Positions 37,317-43,714 of a stretch of DNA of 43,714 bases are shown one piece after another; within the stretch, counting starts at the first letter, position 1; each line of letters opens with the position of its first letter. Made by a program: the position numbers and the translations under genes. The stretch is from positions 1 to 43,714 of the IMG/VR virus record IMGVR_UViG_3300023171_000319. The stretch is one strand, 5' to 3'. The notes beneath the pieces are model-generated. The model was not told the origin of the DNA, searched no databases, and saw only the letters and a list, made by a program, of their open reading frames with translations. This stretch comes from a virus.

Positions 37317-37414
37317 CCCTCCCCCACTGGAAGACCCACCGAACGGACCGCACCGGCACCCCGCAGCCGATGCCGTTTTTGAAGCAGCTTGCGGTCAATT
37401 GGAACCGGCTGTGA
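37313..37414 (+). CDS. 33-aa coupled mini-gene
   Basis: A GTG overlapping the previous TGA opens a frame TLPHWKTHRTDRTGTPQPMP, basic and Pro-rich, that ends at a TGA overlapping the next GTG. The overlaps at both ends match the operon style. It may be a real small protein or a coupling element. Confidence 0.4.
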   Translation: MTLPHWKTHRTDRTGTPQPMPFLKQLAVNWNRL

Positions 37415-38049
37415 ATGGGCGCATGTTCGTCTGCGGCGACATTCACGGCTGTCTCGACGCGCTGATGGCCAAGCTGGACGCGATCGGCTTCGACAAGTCC
37501 ACCGACCGACTGTTCGCGCTGGGTGATCTGGTTGACCGCGGGCCGGATAGCGTTGGTGTTCTCGCGCTGCTGGACGAGCCGTGGTTCGACAGCATCCAAG
37601 GCAACCACGAGGTGTTCATGATCGAAGCCATGAAGCCCGGCAACGACGATGCGCAAGGTATGCACGTCGTCAATGGCGGGGCTTGGTTCGCGATGCTCGG
37701 CGACGAAGAGCAGCGGCGTCTGACAACCAAGGTTGCAGCGCTGCCCGTCGCGATGACGGTGACAACGCCAAGCGGACGCAAGGTCGGGCTCGTGCATGCC
37801 GACTTGCCGGGCACCGACTGGGACGAGTTCATGGACCGGATCGATACCCCACAGGTGCGCGACTATGCGCAGTGGGCCAGGGAACGAGTGCGGGAAGCTC
37901 GCAGCGGCAACCTCGTCCCGATCCGCGGCGTCGATCACGTCTACTTCGGCCACACGCCGGTCAAGCAGCCGATCCGCGCGGCCAACATGTCGTGGATCGA
38001 TACCGGCTGTTTCGCGACCGGCAACATCACCGTGGAGGAACTACTATGA
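37411..38049 (+). CDS. lambda-type serine/threonine protein phosphatase
   Basis: This 212-aa metallophosphoesterase has all signature motifs: GDIHG (9-13), GDLVDRG (38-44), GNHE (64-67), VHAD with H129, and GHTP (180-183). It binds two metals and removes phosphate from proteins or nucleotides. Lambda carries a homologue (NinI/orf221) in its early region. The GTG at 37411 overlaps the mini-gene stop; an ATG at 37423 is also possible. Confidence 0.93.
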   Translation: MNGRMFVCGDIHGCLDALMAKLDAIGFDKSTDRLFALGDLVDRGPDSVGVLALLDEPWFDSIQGNHEVFMIEAMKPGNDDAQGMHVVNGGAWFAMLGDEEQRRLTTKVAALPVAMTVTTPSGRKVGLVHADLPGTDWDEFMDRIDTPQVRDYAQWARERVREARSGNLVPIRGVDHVYFGHTPVKQPIRAANMSWIDTGCFATGNITVEELL

Positions 38050-39680
38050 CGAACACGGATCATTCCACCGCAGTGAGCGGGGCAGAGGATAGGGTTGTGG
38101 TGGAGCGCTACCGGCATCTGAAGCGCGGCACGGTCTATGAGGTGGTCGGGACTGCAGAGTTGCAGGCCGAGCAGCTACAGGGCGATCACGCGGCGCTGAC
38201 GATCTACCGCGGCGAGAATAGCAAGCTGTGGGCGCGCAACACCGCTGAGTTCCACGACGGCAGGTTCGAACGTCTCGCAGCCCCAGCGCAAACCCCCGAG
38301 CGCGCGGATCCGGTGCGGGAGGCGGACATGGAAAAGGCGTTTTTGCGCGGTTACGAAGAGGCGCGCCTAGATTGGCCGAATGACGAGCGGGAGGTCAGTG
38401 CCCGTCTTTATGTTGCCGGTATGCGCGTCGCCCTCGCCGCCACCACGTCCGTCCCTGCGATCAGCAAGTCGCAAGAGGACAGCTTGATTGAGGTTCTCAA
38501 GCGCATTGATGACGGTAAGTACCCTTCCTTACAGGATCGGGTTGATGCAATTCTAGCCTCCACATCCGTCCCTGCGATCAGCGACAATAAGTTAAAGGCA
38601 CAAGCCGCGCTAAACCATGCGGCTGCGCGGATACTTCCAGGCTGCGTGGATGACGGCATGTACCGGACTGCAAGCGGTAAATGGGCCAAGGTGCGCGAGG
38701 ATGATTTGCGAAATCTTGCCGCTGCGTATGAGACTTTCTACCATCTGAAAAGCATGCCGCTTGTTACCACCCCCACGATCAGCGGGGAGGGGGAGAAGCT
38801 GCGGGAGGCGGCTGAGAAGGCGCGCGCGCAGTTCCAGTTCTACGCCGACGAGCATGGCAAGGCGGGCAAATACGAAAAGGCGCGCACCAACGCCGGTTTC
38901 GCCGAGATGCTTGAAGCCTCTCTCGCCACCCCCGCCGCCGCAGAGAGCGAAAGGGCTGGAGCCGGCTGGATCGTGGGTTCTGCGGATCGCAACCGCTGGC
39001 GGACTTGGGCCGATGGCGAATGCCGCTGGGGTGATGATCGCGAGCAAGCGACACGGTACGCCCGGCGCGCTGATGCTGAGGCTGTGCATGCCGAGGACGA
39101 TGATGCGTGGATTGTCGAGTTCTACGACCCGGCTTCCGCGTGGCTACCGATCACCGACGACGCAAAGTCGGGCAAGCTAGTCGAATTGGTGGTCGACTAC
39201 AGCGAAGGGGACCACCCACTACAGGATGGTATCCTCGCCTGCACGGTCGGGTTCAATACGCTCGCCGACACTGGCGTAGACGAATGGAAATTCGCAGGCT
39301 GGTGCTGGACGCATGACCATTTCGTGCAAGGCAAGGGGGCGCCGGTTGCGTGGCGTCCGTCGCGCCTAGGCGCCTGTGACGATGGGCTTCCCGCACTGCC
39401 CGACGCCGCACCGATCGGGTCTGACGACGCGGGGGATCGTTCTGCCGACGTCGGGAAGATGATACCCAAGGGCATGAAGCCGTGGGGTGGCGACGAACGC
39501 GCGCCTGATGATTGGGACGGTGGACGCGTTCTCGGAGATGATGGCGAGTTCTATGAGCCATATGAAGACGGCGGACTAGATTGGCAGCACGGCCTTTCAT
39601 CCCGCGACATCGGCGCTGACATCATCGCCTACACCCCCGCCGCCCTTTCGCCCGCCGGATCGAAGGAGGAGGCGAAGTGA
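38046..39680 (+). CDS. mosaic Ea22-like phage protein
   Basis: This 544-aa protein looks assembled from cassettes. The N-terminus resembles DUF1653 (ERYRHLKRGTVYEVVG). Two linkers read TSVPAIS, and a third, TTPTIS, is related. A module with FYHLKSMPL follows, then one with GSADRNRWRTWADGECRWG, and a C-terminal DWDGG module (476-531) like gene 34155-34403. The two TSVPAIS linkers share an 18-bp identical DNA segment. It is cytoplasmic, of unknown function. The start is set by ATGA overlap. Confidence 0.75.
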   Translation: MTNTDHSTAVSGAEDRVVVERYRHLKRGTVYEVVGTAELQAEQLQGDHAALTIYRGENSKLWARNTAEFHDGRFERLAAPAQTPERADPVREADMEKAFLRGYEEARLDWPNDEREVSARLYVAGMRVALAATTSVPAISKSQEDSLIEVLKRIDDGKYPSLQDRVDAILASTSVPAISDNKLKAQAALNHAAARILPGCVDDGMYRTASGKWAKVREDDLRNLAAAYETFYHLKSMPLVTTPTISGEGEKLREAAEKARAQFQFYADEHGKAGKYEKARTNAGFAEMLEASLATPAAAESERAGAGWIVGSADRNRWRTWADGECRWGDDREQATRYARRADAEAVHAEDDDAWIVEFYDPASAWLPITDDAKSGKLVELVVDYSEGDHPLQDGILACTVGFNTLADTGVDEWKFAGWCWTHDHFVQGKGAPVAWRPSRLGACDDGLPALPDAAPIGSDDAGDRSADVGKMIPKGMKPWGGDERAPDDWDGGRVLGDDGEFYEPYEDGGLDWQHGLSSRDIGADIIAYTPAALSPAGSKEEAK

Positions 39681-39973
39681 ACCGCACGGAACATCTCTTG
39701 TCGTGCCTCGCGGAGGAGTGCTGCGAAGTCGGCCAGCGTGTCAGCAAGGCTTTGCGCTTCGGCTTGTCGGAAGTGCAGGCGGGGCAGCCCTTGGATAATG
39801 CCGAGCGCATCGCGGAGGAACTACGTGACCTGTGGAGCGTCGCGCTGATGCTGTCCGACGAGGGCCATCTCGGTCTTGCGGACTTATGGCCGACCGTCGA
39901 GCAGACGCGGGCTAAGCGCCAGAAGATCGAAAAGTTCATGGCGATCAGCCGCGAGCAAGGTGTCCTGTCATGA
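39677..39973 (+). CDS. MazG-like nucleotide pyrophosphohydrolase
   Basis: This 98-aa all-alpha protein has LAEECCEVGQRVSKALRFGL (E13, E14, E17) and RIAEELRDLWSVA (E48, D51), the EExxE and ExxD metal motifs of MazG-like NTP pyrophosphohydrolases. Phage members may remove unusual nucleotides or alter alarmone levels. It starts at a GTG overlapping the mosaic gene stop. Confidence 0.85.
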   Translation: MNRTEHLLSCLAEECCEVGQRVSKALRFGLSEVQAGQPLDNAERIAEELRDLWSVALMLSDEGHLGLADLWPTVEQTRAKRQKIEKFMAISREQGVLS

Positions 39974-40449
39974 AAGAGCCAAACAACCAGGCGCTCCGAG
40001 CGGACCCTAACCTGTGGTGTCTGCATACAATCGGACCCGACGATGTGAACGCAGCACCGGACTTCGAAACCGCCGTGCAGTGGGCAGCATACCACAACCG
40101 GATGACGGAAGAGTACACGGTCGCCCGCGGAATGCAGAATGATCCGCACTGGCCGTTCACCCGTTCTGTCGTCGCGCTGTGGCCGTGGAGTCCAGAGGCG
40201 CACGCCGAGGACCTGCCTAAGAGCATCACCGCATGTACCCCACCGATCGCCACCCTCACCACCGACCGCCACGCGGAAGGACGGTTCGCGGGGCTGGAGG
40301 AGGCGGCGGAGATCTGTGAGCAGCAAGCGCGCGAGTTCCTGAGCGAGCAGTACGCCACGCCGCAGCCAATTGGGTCGATCATGGAGCGGTTCGCGTGCAC
40401 CGAATGCGCCACCGCCATCCGCGCTATCGCAAAGGCAGGTCAGTCATGA
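39970..40449 (+). CDS. hypothetical protein, two-module
   Basis: This 159-aa protein has an N-terminal part (LWCLHTIGPDDVNAAPDFET, WAAYHNRM, ALWPWSPEAHAEDL) that recurs in other phage accessory proteins. The C-terminal helical part contains RFAGLEEAAEICEQQAREFL and ends ATAIRAIAKAG, common as a detachable tail module. It is coupled by ATGA overlaps. Confidence 0.6.
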   Translation: MKEPNNQALRADPNLWCLHTIGPDDVNAAPDFETAVQWAAYHNRMTEEYTVARGMQNDPHWPFTRSVVALWPWSPEAHAEDLPKSITACTPPIATLTTDRHAEGRFAGLEEAAEICEQQAREFLSEQYATPQPIGSIMERFACTECATAIRAIAKAGQS

Positions 40450-40682
40450 GCGGCGCGGAAGTAGAACGGGTGGCCGCTTCCTTGGTCGGTACGCATCGAC
40501 GCCTAATGACGCAACTCGGCAGTCGCTGGGTCAAGGGGACCGGCTTCTGCCATCGCAGTGTCGGCCATGATCTGGAAGCGATGGGCCTCGTTGAGAGCCG
40601 TATGCACCGCAATGAGCGCCAAATCCGCGCGATGCCTCTCGGCCTCGCTGTCCGCGCCCACCTTCAAGGACAACCATCATGA
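40446..40682 (+). CDS. 78-aa hypothetical protein
   Basis: It is basic and helical (RVAASLVGTHRRLMTQLGSR). ATGA overlaps at both ends. No motif recognised. Confidence 0.5.
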   Translation: MSGAEVERVAASLVGTHRRLMTQLGSRWVKGTGFCHRSVGHDLEAMGLVESRMHRNERQIRAMPLGLAVRAHLQGQPS

Positions 40683-41065
40683 CCCCAGAGAAGGCCTATC
40701 GCGATCTCGCGGATCGGGTGGAGGGGGCGGAAGCTGGCGATCGCGATCTGGAGGGCGTGATCTGCCAACTTGTCGATGGCGTCCCGGGACAGCCGACGTA
40801 TTGGGGGAACCCGCCTACGCCCCGGAACTGTGTGCCGAGCTACACCACTTCACTCGACGCGGCGATGACGCTGCTTGTCGAGCCCTGGGATCACATGGAG
40901 GTCTATCAGCCCGACCACCAGACACTCGGCTGGACGGTCCATGTTTTCGCGAACGCCAACTTGGGTGGCCAGTGGTCAGGGTTCGCACAGTCGCACCCGC
41001 TCGCTTTGGTAGCAGCCGCGCTTCGCCTCCGATCACATGCTGCGCGTATCGGGAGGGTGGGATGA
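40679..41065 (+). CDS. phage ABA-sandwich domain protein
   Basis: This 128-aa protein has SYTTSLDAAMTLLVEPWDHM, GWTVHVFANANLGGQW and a C-terminal PLALVAAALRLR helix. This matches the small alpha-beta-alpha sandwich domain common in phage accessory genes. Role unknown. Confidence 0.7.
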   Translation: MTPEKAYRDLADRVEGAEAGDRDLEGVICQLVDGVPGQPTYWGNPPTPRNCVPSYTTSLDAAMTLLVEPWDHMEVYQPDHQTLGWTVHVFANANLGGQWSGFAQSHPLALVAAALRLRSHAARIGRVG

Positions 41066-41514
41066 GCGAGCGTGAAGCGCAGTATGTTGCCGGCCCGGTC
41101 TGGCAGGACCCGGATGGCGACGGCGACGATGGCCCCCTGTGGACCGCGGAAGTTCAGACGATGGGCGGTTACGCAGTGGTCGCTACGGTGCATGGCTCGA
41201 CCGAACAGGAGGCCACGGAACGCAGGGACCGCACTCTCGCAGCCCTAGCCATGCCGGACCGGGAGGCGATTGCAGACCCGTGGCAGCCGATCGAGACTGC
41301 GCCAACGAACGCGTCGGTGCTCGTCTTCATCCCGAATGCCGAGCATTACGGGCACGGTGTGTACCGCGCGATGCTGGTCGACATGGGAACCGGGCGCCGA
41401 TGGATGACGACCGGCTATGCCATCGGTCGGGACTGTCCGGTTGATGGAAAGCCGACGCATTGGCAGCCGCTACCCGCCGCTCCCCTCGCGCTAACTGTGG
41501 GAGGGGGCCAATGA
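41062..41514 (+). CDS. DUF551-containing protein
   Basis: Residues 72-141 have the DUF551 pattern: DPWQPIETAPTNASVLVFIP, HYGHGVYRAMLVD and PTHWQPLPAAP. The N-terminal part is acidic, then beta-rich with VVATVHGSTEQEA. DUF551 has no established activity. It is coupled by ATGA to both neighbours. Confidence 0.75.
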   Translation: MSEREAQYVAGPVWQDPDGDGDDGPLWTAEVQTMGGYAVVATVHGSTEQEATERRDRTLAALAMPDREAIADPWQPIETAPTNASVLVFIPNAEHYGHGVYRAMLVDMGTGRRWMTTGYAIGRDCPVDGKPTHWQPLPAAPLALTVGGGQ

Positions 41515-41735
41515 CGAGGCCGTGGCCTAAAATGATGAAGCGCGGAACCGCAGCCGCCTACTGCGACCTATCGCCTGCCAAGTTCATGCAGGAGGTCGCA
41601 GCCGGTCGCATCCATCAGCCCGTGCCGTTCGGCGGTGAGGACCACTGGTGCATCGACGATCTTGACGAGGACGTTCGGCAGTTGACCGGGCGCGCCTACG
41701 ATTGGCGGAAGGAGCAACCGGGTCTTGCCGCCTAA
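41511..41735 (+). CDS. excisionase-like helix-turn-helix protein
   Basis: This 74-aa basic protein has MKRGTAAAYCDLSPAKFMQE and AAGRIHQPVPFGGEDHWCID, which fit an AlpA/Xis-type winged helix. It directly precedes the integrase gene, overlapping it by 11 bp. It probably directs excision. No independent evidence. Confidence 0.72.
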   Translation: MTRPWPKMMKRGTAAAYCDLSPAKFMQEVAAGRIHQPVPFGGEDHWCIDDLDEDVRQLTGRAYDWRKEQPGLAA

Positions 41736-42735
41736 GCAGTTGCCTTGGATCAAGCACGTGCGCTCGAAGGGCCGCGACTATTATTATTTCGACACCGGCA
41801 AGATGGTCGGTGGAAAGAAGGTGTTCGCGAAACTCCCGCATATCCATGAGCCGGAGTTCGCGCGGGTCTATGCGACGCTCAGGGGTCACAGAACGCGAGC
41901 GACCAAGACGGTTGACCGCGGTGTGACGATTCCGGTGCTGGTTGATCTATATCAACGCGGCGACAAATACGCCGAACTGGCAGCGAACAGCAAGCGGCTC
42001 TACGATCTGTATCTGACCCGGCTGGGCGCGCTGCTGCCAACCGCGCCCGCGCGGGCGATCGAGCGGCACGACATCCTGTTGCTCTTCGACAAGATGGGGA
42101 AGACGCCGGGCGCCGCAAATATGTTTCTAGCGTCGTCGGGAGCGATGTTCAAATGGGCCAAGGACCGCGGCTACATCGATCGCAACCCCTGCGACGACAT
42201 CACGCCACTGAAGGTCGGCGAGCACGATCCTTGGCCGACGCCGGTTCTCGTGGCCGCGCTGGCAAGTGACGAGCCCCGCGTTCGGCTCCTAACCCACCTT
42301 CTCTACTACACCGCCCAACGCCTTGGCGACGTTCTTAAAATGACATGGGCCGACCTGCGTGGCGACCAGCTATTCGTTCGCCAGCAGAAGACCGGCAAGG
42401 AGTTGCTGATTCCACTCCATAGCGCGCTGCGTGCCGAGTTGGCAGGCGCGCCCCGTGCCAGCCTCCTGATCGTCACCGCGGGTCGCGCGAAGCCTATGGC
42501 ACAGGTCACAGCCCGTAAGGCGCTCAAAGACTTTGCTGCCACGCTCGGCGCAGATGTGGTGCCGCACGGCCTCCGCAAAAACGCCGTCATCGCCCTACTC
42601 GAGGCCCGGTGCAGCGTGGCTGAGACGGCAGCCATATCGGGCCAGTCGCTTCGCCTGGTCGAGTATTACGCGCGGCAACGGAACCAGCAAACACTAGCAT
42701 CTGCGGCGGTGCTTTCATGGGAGCGGAACGGATGA
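41725..42735 (+). CDS. int: tyrosine-family phage integrase
   Basis: This 336-aa recombinase has an N-terminal arm-binding region, a core-binding SAM-like domain (about 68-160) and a catalytic domain. Catalytic residues are R199 (TAQRLGDVLKMTW), a lysine near 222-225 (QKTGKEL), H281 and R284 (VPHGLRKN), and Y314 or Y315 (LVEYYARQ). The usual second histidine is Q307 (ISGQSLRL), a change seen in some subfamilies. Translation appears to start at TTG 41725. It defines the right end of the prophage; no att repeat is recognisable in the 79 bp to the next gene. Confidence 0.92.
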   Translation: MPPKQLPWIKHVRSKGRDYYYFDTGKMVGGKKVFAKLPHIHEPEFARVYATLRGHRTRATKTVDRGVTIPVLVDLYQRGDKYAELAANSKRLYDLYLTRLGALLPTAPARAIERHDILLLFDKMGKTPGAANMFLASSGAMFKWAKDRGYIDRNPCDDITPLKVGEHDPWPTPVLVAALASDEPRVRLLTHLLYYTAQRLGDVLKMTWADLRGDQLFVRQQKTGKELLIPLHSALRAELAGAPRASLLIVTAGRAKPMAQVTARKALKDFAATLGADVVPHGLRKNAVIALLEARCSVAETAAISGQSLRLVEYYARQRNQQTLASAAVLSWERNG

Positions 42736-42814
42736 GGACCATTCAAACATTGGAAAACAGTGCTATCCAGCGACGTAGTTCTGCGGTACTTTGTCATGGG
42801 CCCGTAAACGACGT

Positions 42815-43714
42815 TCAGTACTGGTCGTGCAGCGCCTGCTCGCCCAGCACGGTCGCGCCGAGTGGGCCGGCGTTGCCGCCCAGTGAAGGCGGCACGATGT
42901 AACTGTCGGTCAGCGTGACCTCCGGCAGCGCGACATAGCCGCCCAGACTGCGCGTCATCGCGGCGCGGATCCGCGGAAAAAGGTGTGAGGCATTCATGAC
43001 GCCGCCGCCCATCACGATCCGCCGCGGAACGCCCGTCAACACCAGCGTGTGAAGCAACTGCGCCAGGGCATGCGAAACCCCGTCCCATACCGGGTGATCC
43101 GCCGGAGCCTCATCGGCCGGATGGCCGATCCGTGCGGCGATCGCCGGGCCCGCAACCAGTCCCTCCAGGCAGGCACCATGGAACGGGCAATTGCCGATCC
43201 AGTCGTCGCCCGGCGCGCGGACCGGCCGGATATGCCCGAGTTCGCTGTGGGTCAGGCCGTCGATGGGGCGGCCCGCGGCGATCATGCCGACCCCCACGCC
43301 GGTGCCGACCGTGACATAGGCCATGTCGGCCAGGCCCTTGGCGGCGCCCCAGCGTGCTTCGGCCAGCGCGGCACCGACGACGTCGGTGTGGAAGCCGGTC
43401 GGTACGCCGTACCGCCGCTGCAACCAGCCAGCGATGTCGGTACCCGCCCACCCTGGCTTGGGGGTCGAGGTGATATGGCCATAATCGCCGGCATGGCGGT
43501 CGATCGAGACCGGGCCGAAACTGGCAATGCCCAGCGCGACGAAGCCGCTCCAGCGATCGAGCACCGCCTCGATCGCCGCCAGCGTCTCGTCGGGCCGCGT
43601 GGTCGGGATGCGCACCGTCTCTTCGATCGCATCGGGGCCGCGCGCCAAAATGCAGATGCACTTGGTGCCGCCGAGTTCGATGCCGGCAATCAACGGGGCC
43701 TCGGTCATGCGCAT
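42815..43714 (-). CDS. ROK-family sugar kinase (fructokinase-like), host gene
   Basis: This protein of about 299 aa has an N-terminal phosphate loop IAGIELGGTKCICIL, a YVTVGTGVGVGMIAAGRP ATP-binding segment, ELGHIRPVR and a zinc motif GNCPFHGACLEGLVAG, typical of bacterial fructokinases. It phosphorylates a hexose using ATP. The gene is convergent with int and is the only clearly chromosomal gene here. The ATG lies at the window edge; a second ATG at 43708 is equally plausible. The C-terminus ends EQALHDQY and could be altered if the att site overlaps it. Confidence 0.9.
   Translation of the reverse strand: MRMTEAPLIAGIELGGTKCICILARGPDAIEETVRIPTTRPDETLAAIEAVLDRWSGFVALGIASFGPVSIDRHAGDYGHITSTPKPGWAGTDIAGWLQRRYGVPTGFHTDVVGAALAEARWGAAKGLADMAYVTVGTGVGVGMIAAGRPIDGLTHSELGHIRPVRAPGDDWIGNCPFHGACLEGLVAGPAIAARIGHPADEAPADHPVWDGVSHALAQLLHTLVLTGVPRRIVMGGGVMNASHLFPRIRAAMTRSLGGYVALPEVTLTDSYIVPPSLGGNAGPLGATVLGEQALHDQY

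Noticed and set aside
42736-42814. Attachment site (attR) between integrase and sugar kinase
   Set aside because: No repeat of this segment was recognised at the left end of the window, and no tRNA is present. The left junction probably lies outside the window.
1-43714. CRISPR arrays, tRNA genes or insertion sequences
   Set aside because: No regularly spaced repeats, cloverleaf-like sequences or transposase genes were seen when reading the window.

Overview
The window is an almost complete temperate prophage of the P22-like podovirus type, followed at its right edge by one host gene. The high GC content, heavy GC3 bias and gene families (GH108 endolysin, YqaJ exonuclease, small alphaproteobacterial phage ORFs) suggest a Sphingomonas-like alphaproteobacterial host. 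This host assignment is an inference from family resemblance, not a database result. The host gene is a ROK-family sugar kinase (42815-43714, minus strand), convergent with a tyrosine integrase (41725-42735).

Layout. (1) 1-2248, plus strand: a left-end accessory cassette with a probable 2OG-Fe(II) oxygenase, a zinc-finger gene broken by a one-base frame change, a 39-aa membrane peptide, an MNT-type nucleotidyltransferase and two small unknowns. (2) 2217-12183, minus strand: lysis genes (GH108 endolysin and membrane proteins), tail spike, Ig-like protein, P22-like head-binding adaptor and three DNA-ejection proteins, one carrying a lysozyme-like domain. (3) 12409-26304, minus strand: gp10-like and gp4-like tail hub proteins, two adjacent SGNH hydrolases, P22-type coat, scaffold, portal, large terminase and small terminase. 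(4) 26301-32155, minus strand: early lytic genes including a P4/D5-type helicase, VRR-NUC nuclease, CII-like regulator, GIY-YIG nuclease and a Cro-like regulator. (5) 32198-42735, plus strand: repressor, many small phage ORFs, YqaJ exonuclease between two HNH homing endonucleases, a probable partner protein, a lambda-type protein phosphatase, a mosaic Ea22-like protein, MazG-like pyrophosphohydrolase, excisionase-like protein and integrase.

Almost all neighbouring genes overlap by ATGA, GTGA, TGATG or TAATG, which indicates translational coupling in two long divergent operons read outward from the immunity region near 32.2 kb. Three 17-bp sites (RTRCCC-N5-GGGTAC) lie there and look like repressor operators. 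Within the leftward operon, two candidate late promoters at 12.25 kb and 20.09 kb share the decamer GGGTATTGCG, and each is associated with the same perfect palindrome CGGGTAT-N4-ATACCCG. The coat gene adds an 11-bp hairpin that buries its Shine-Dalgarno sequence.

The most promising unusual items are: the paired SGNH hydrolases, one virion-like and one membrane-anchored in a lower-GC segment; the palindrome-linked late promoters and the coat-gene translation hairpin; the accessory cassette with oxygenase and orphan MNT enzyme; and a cassette-built protein whose modules join at a repeated 18-bp DNA segment. No tRNA, CRISPR array, insertion sequence or recognisable att repeat was seen.
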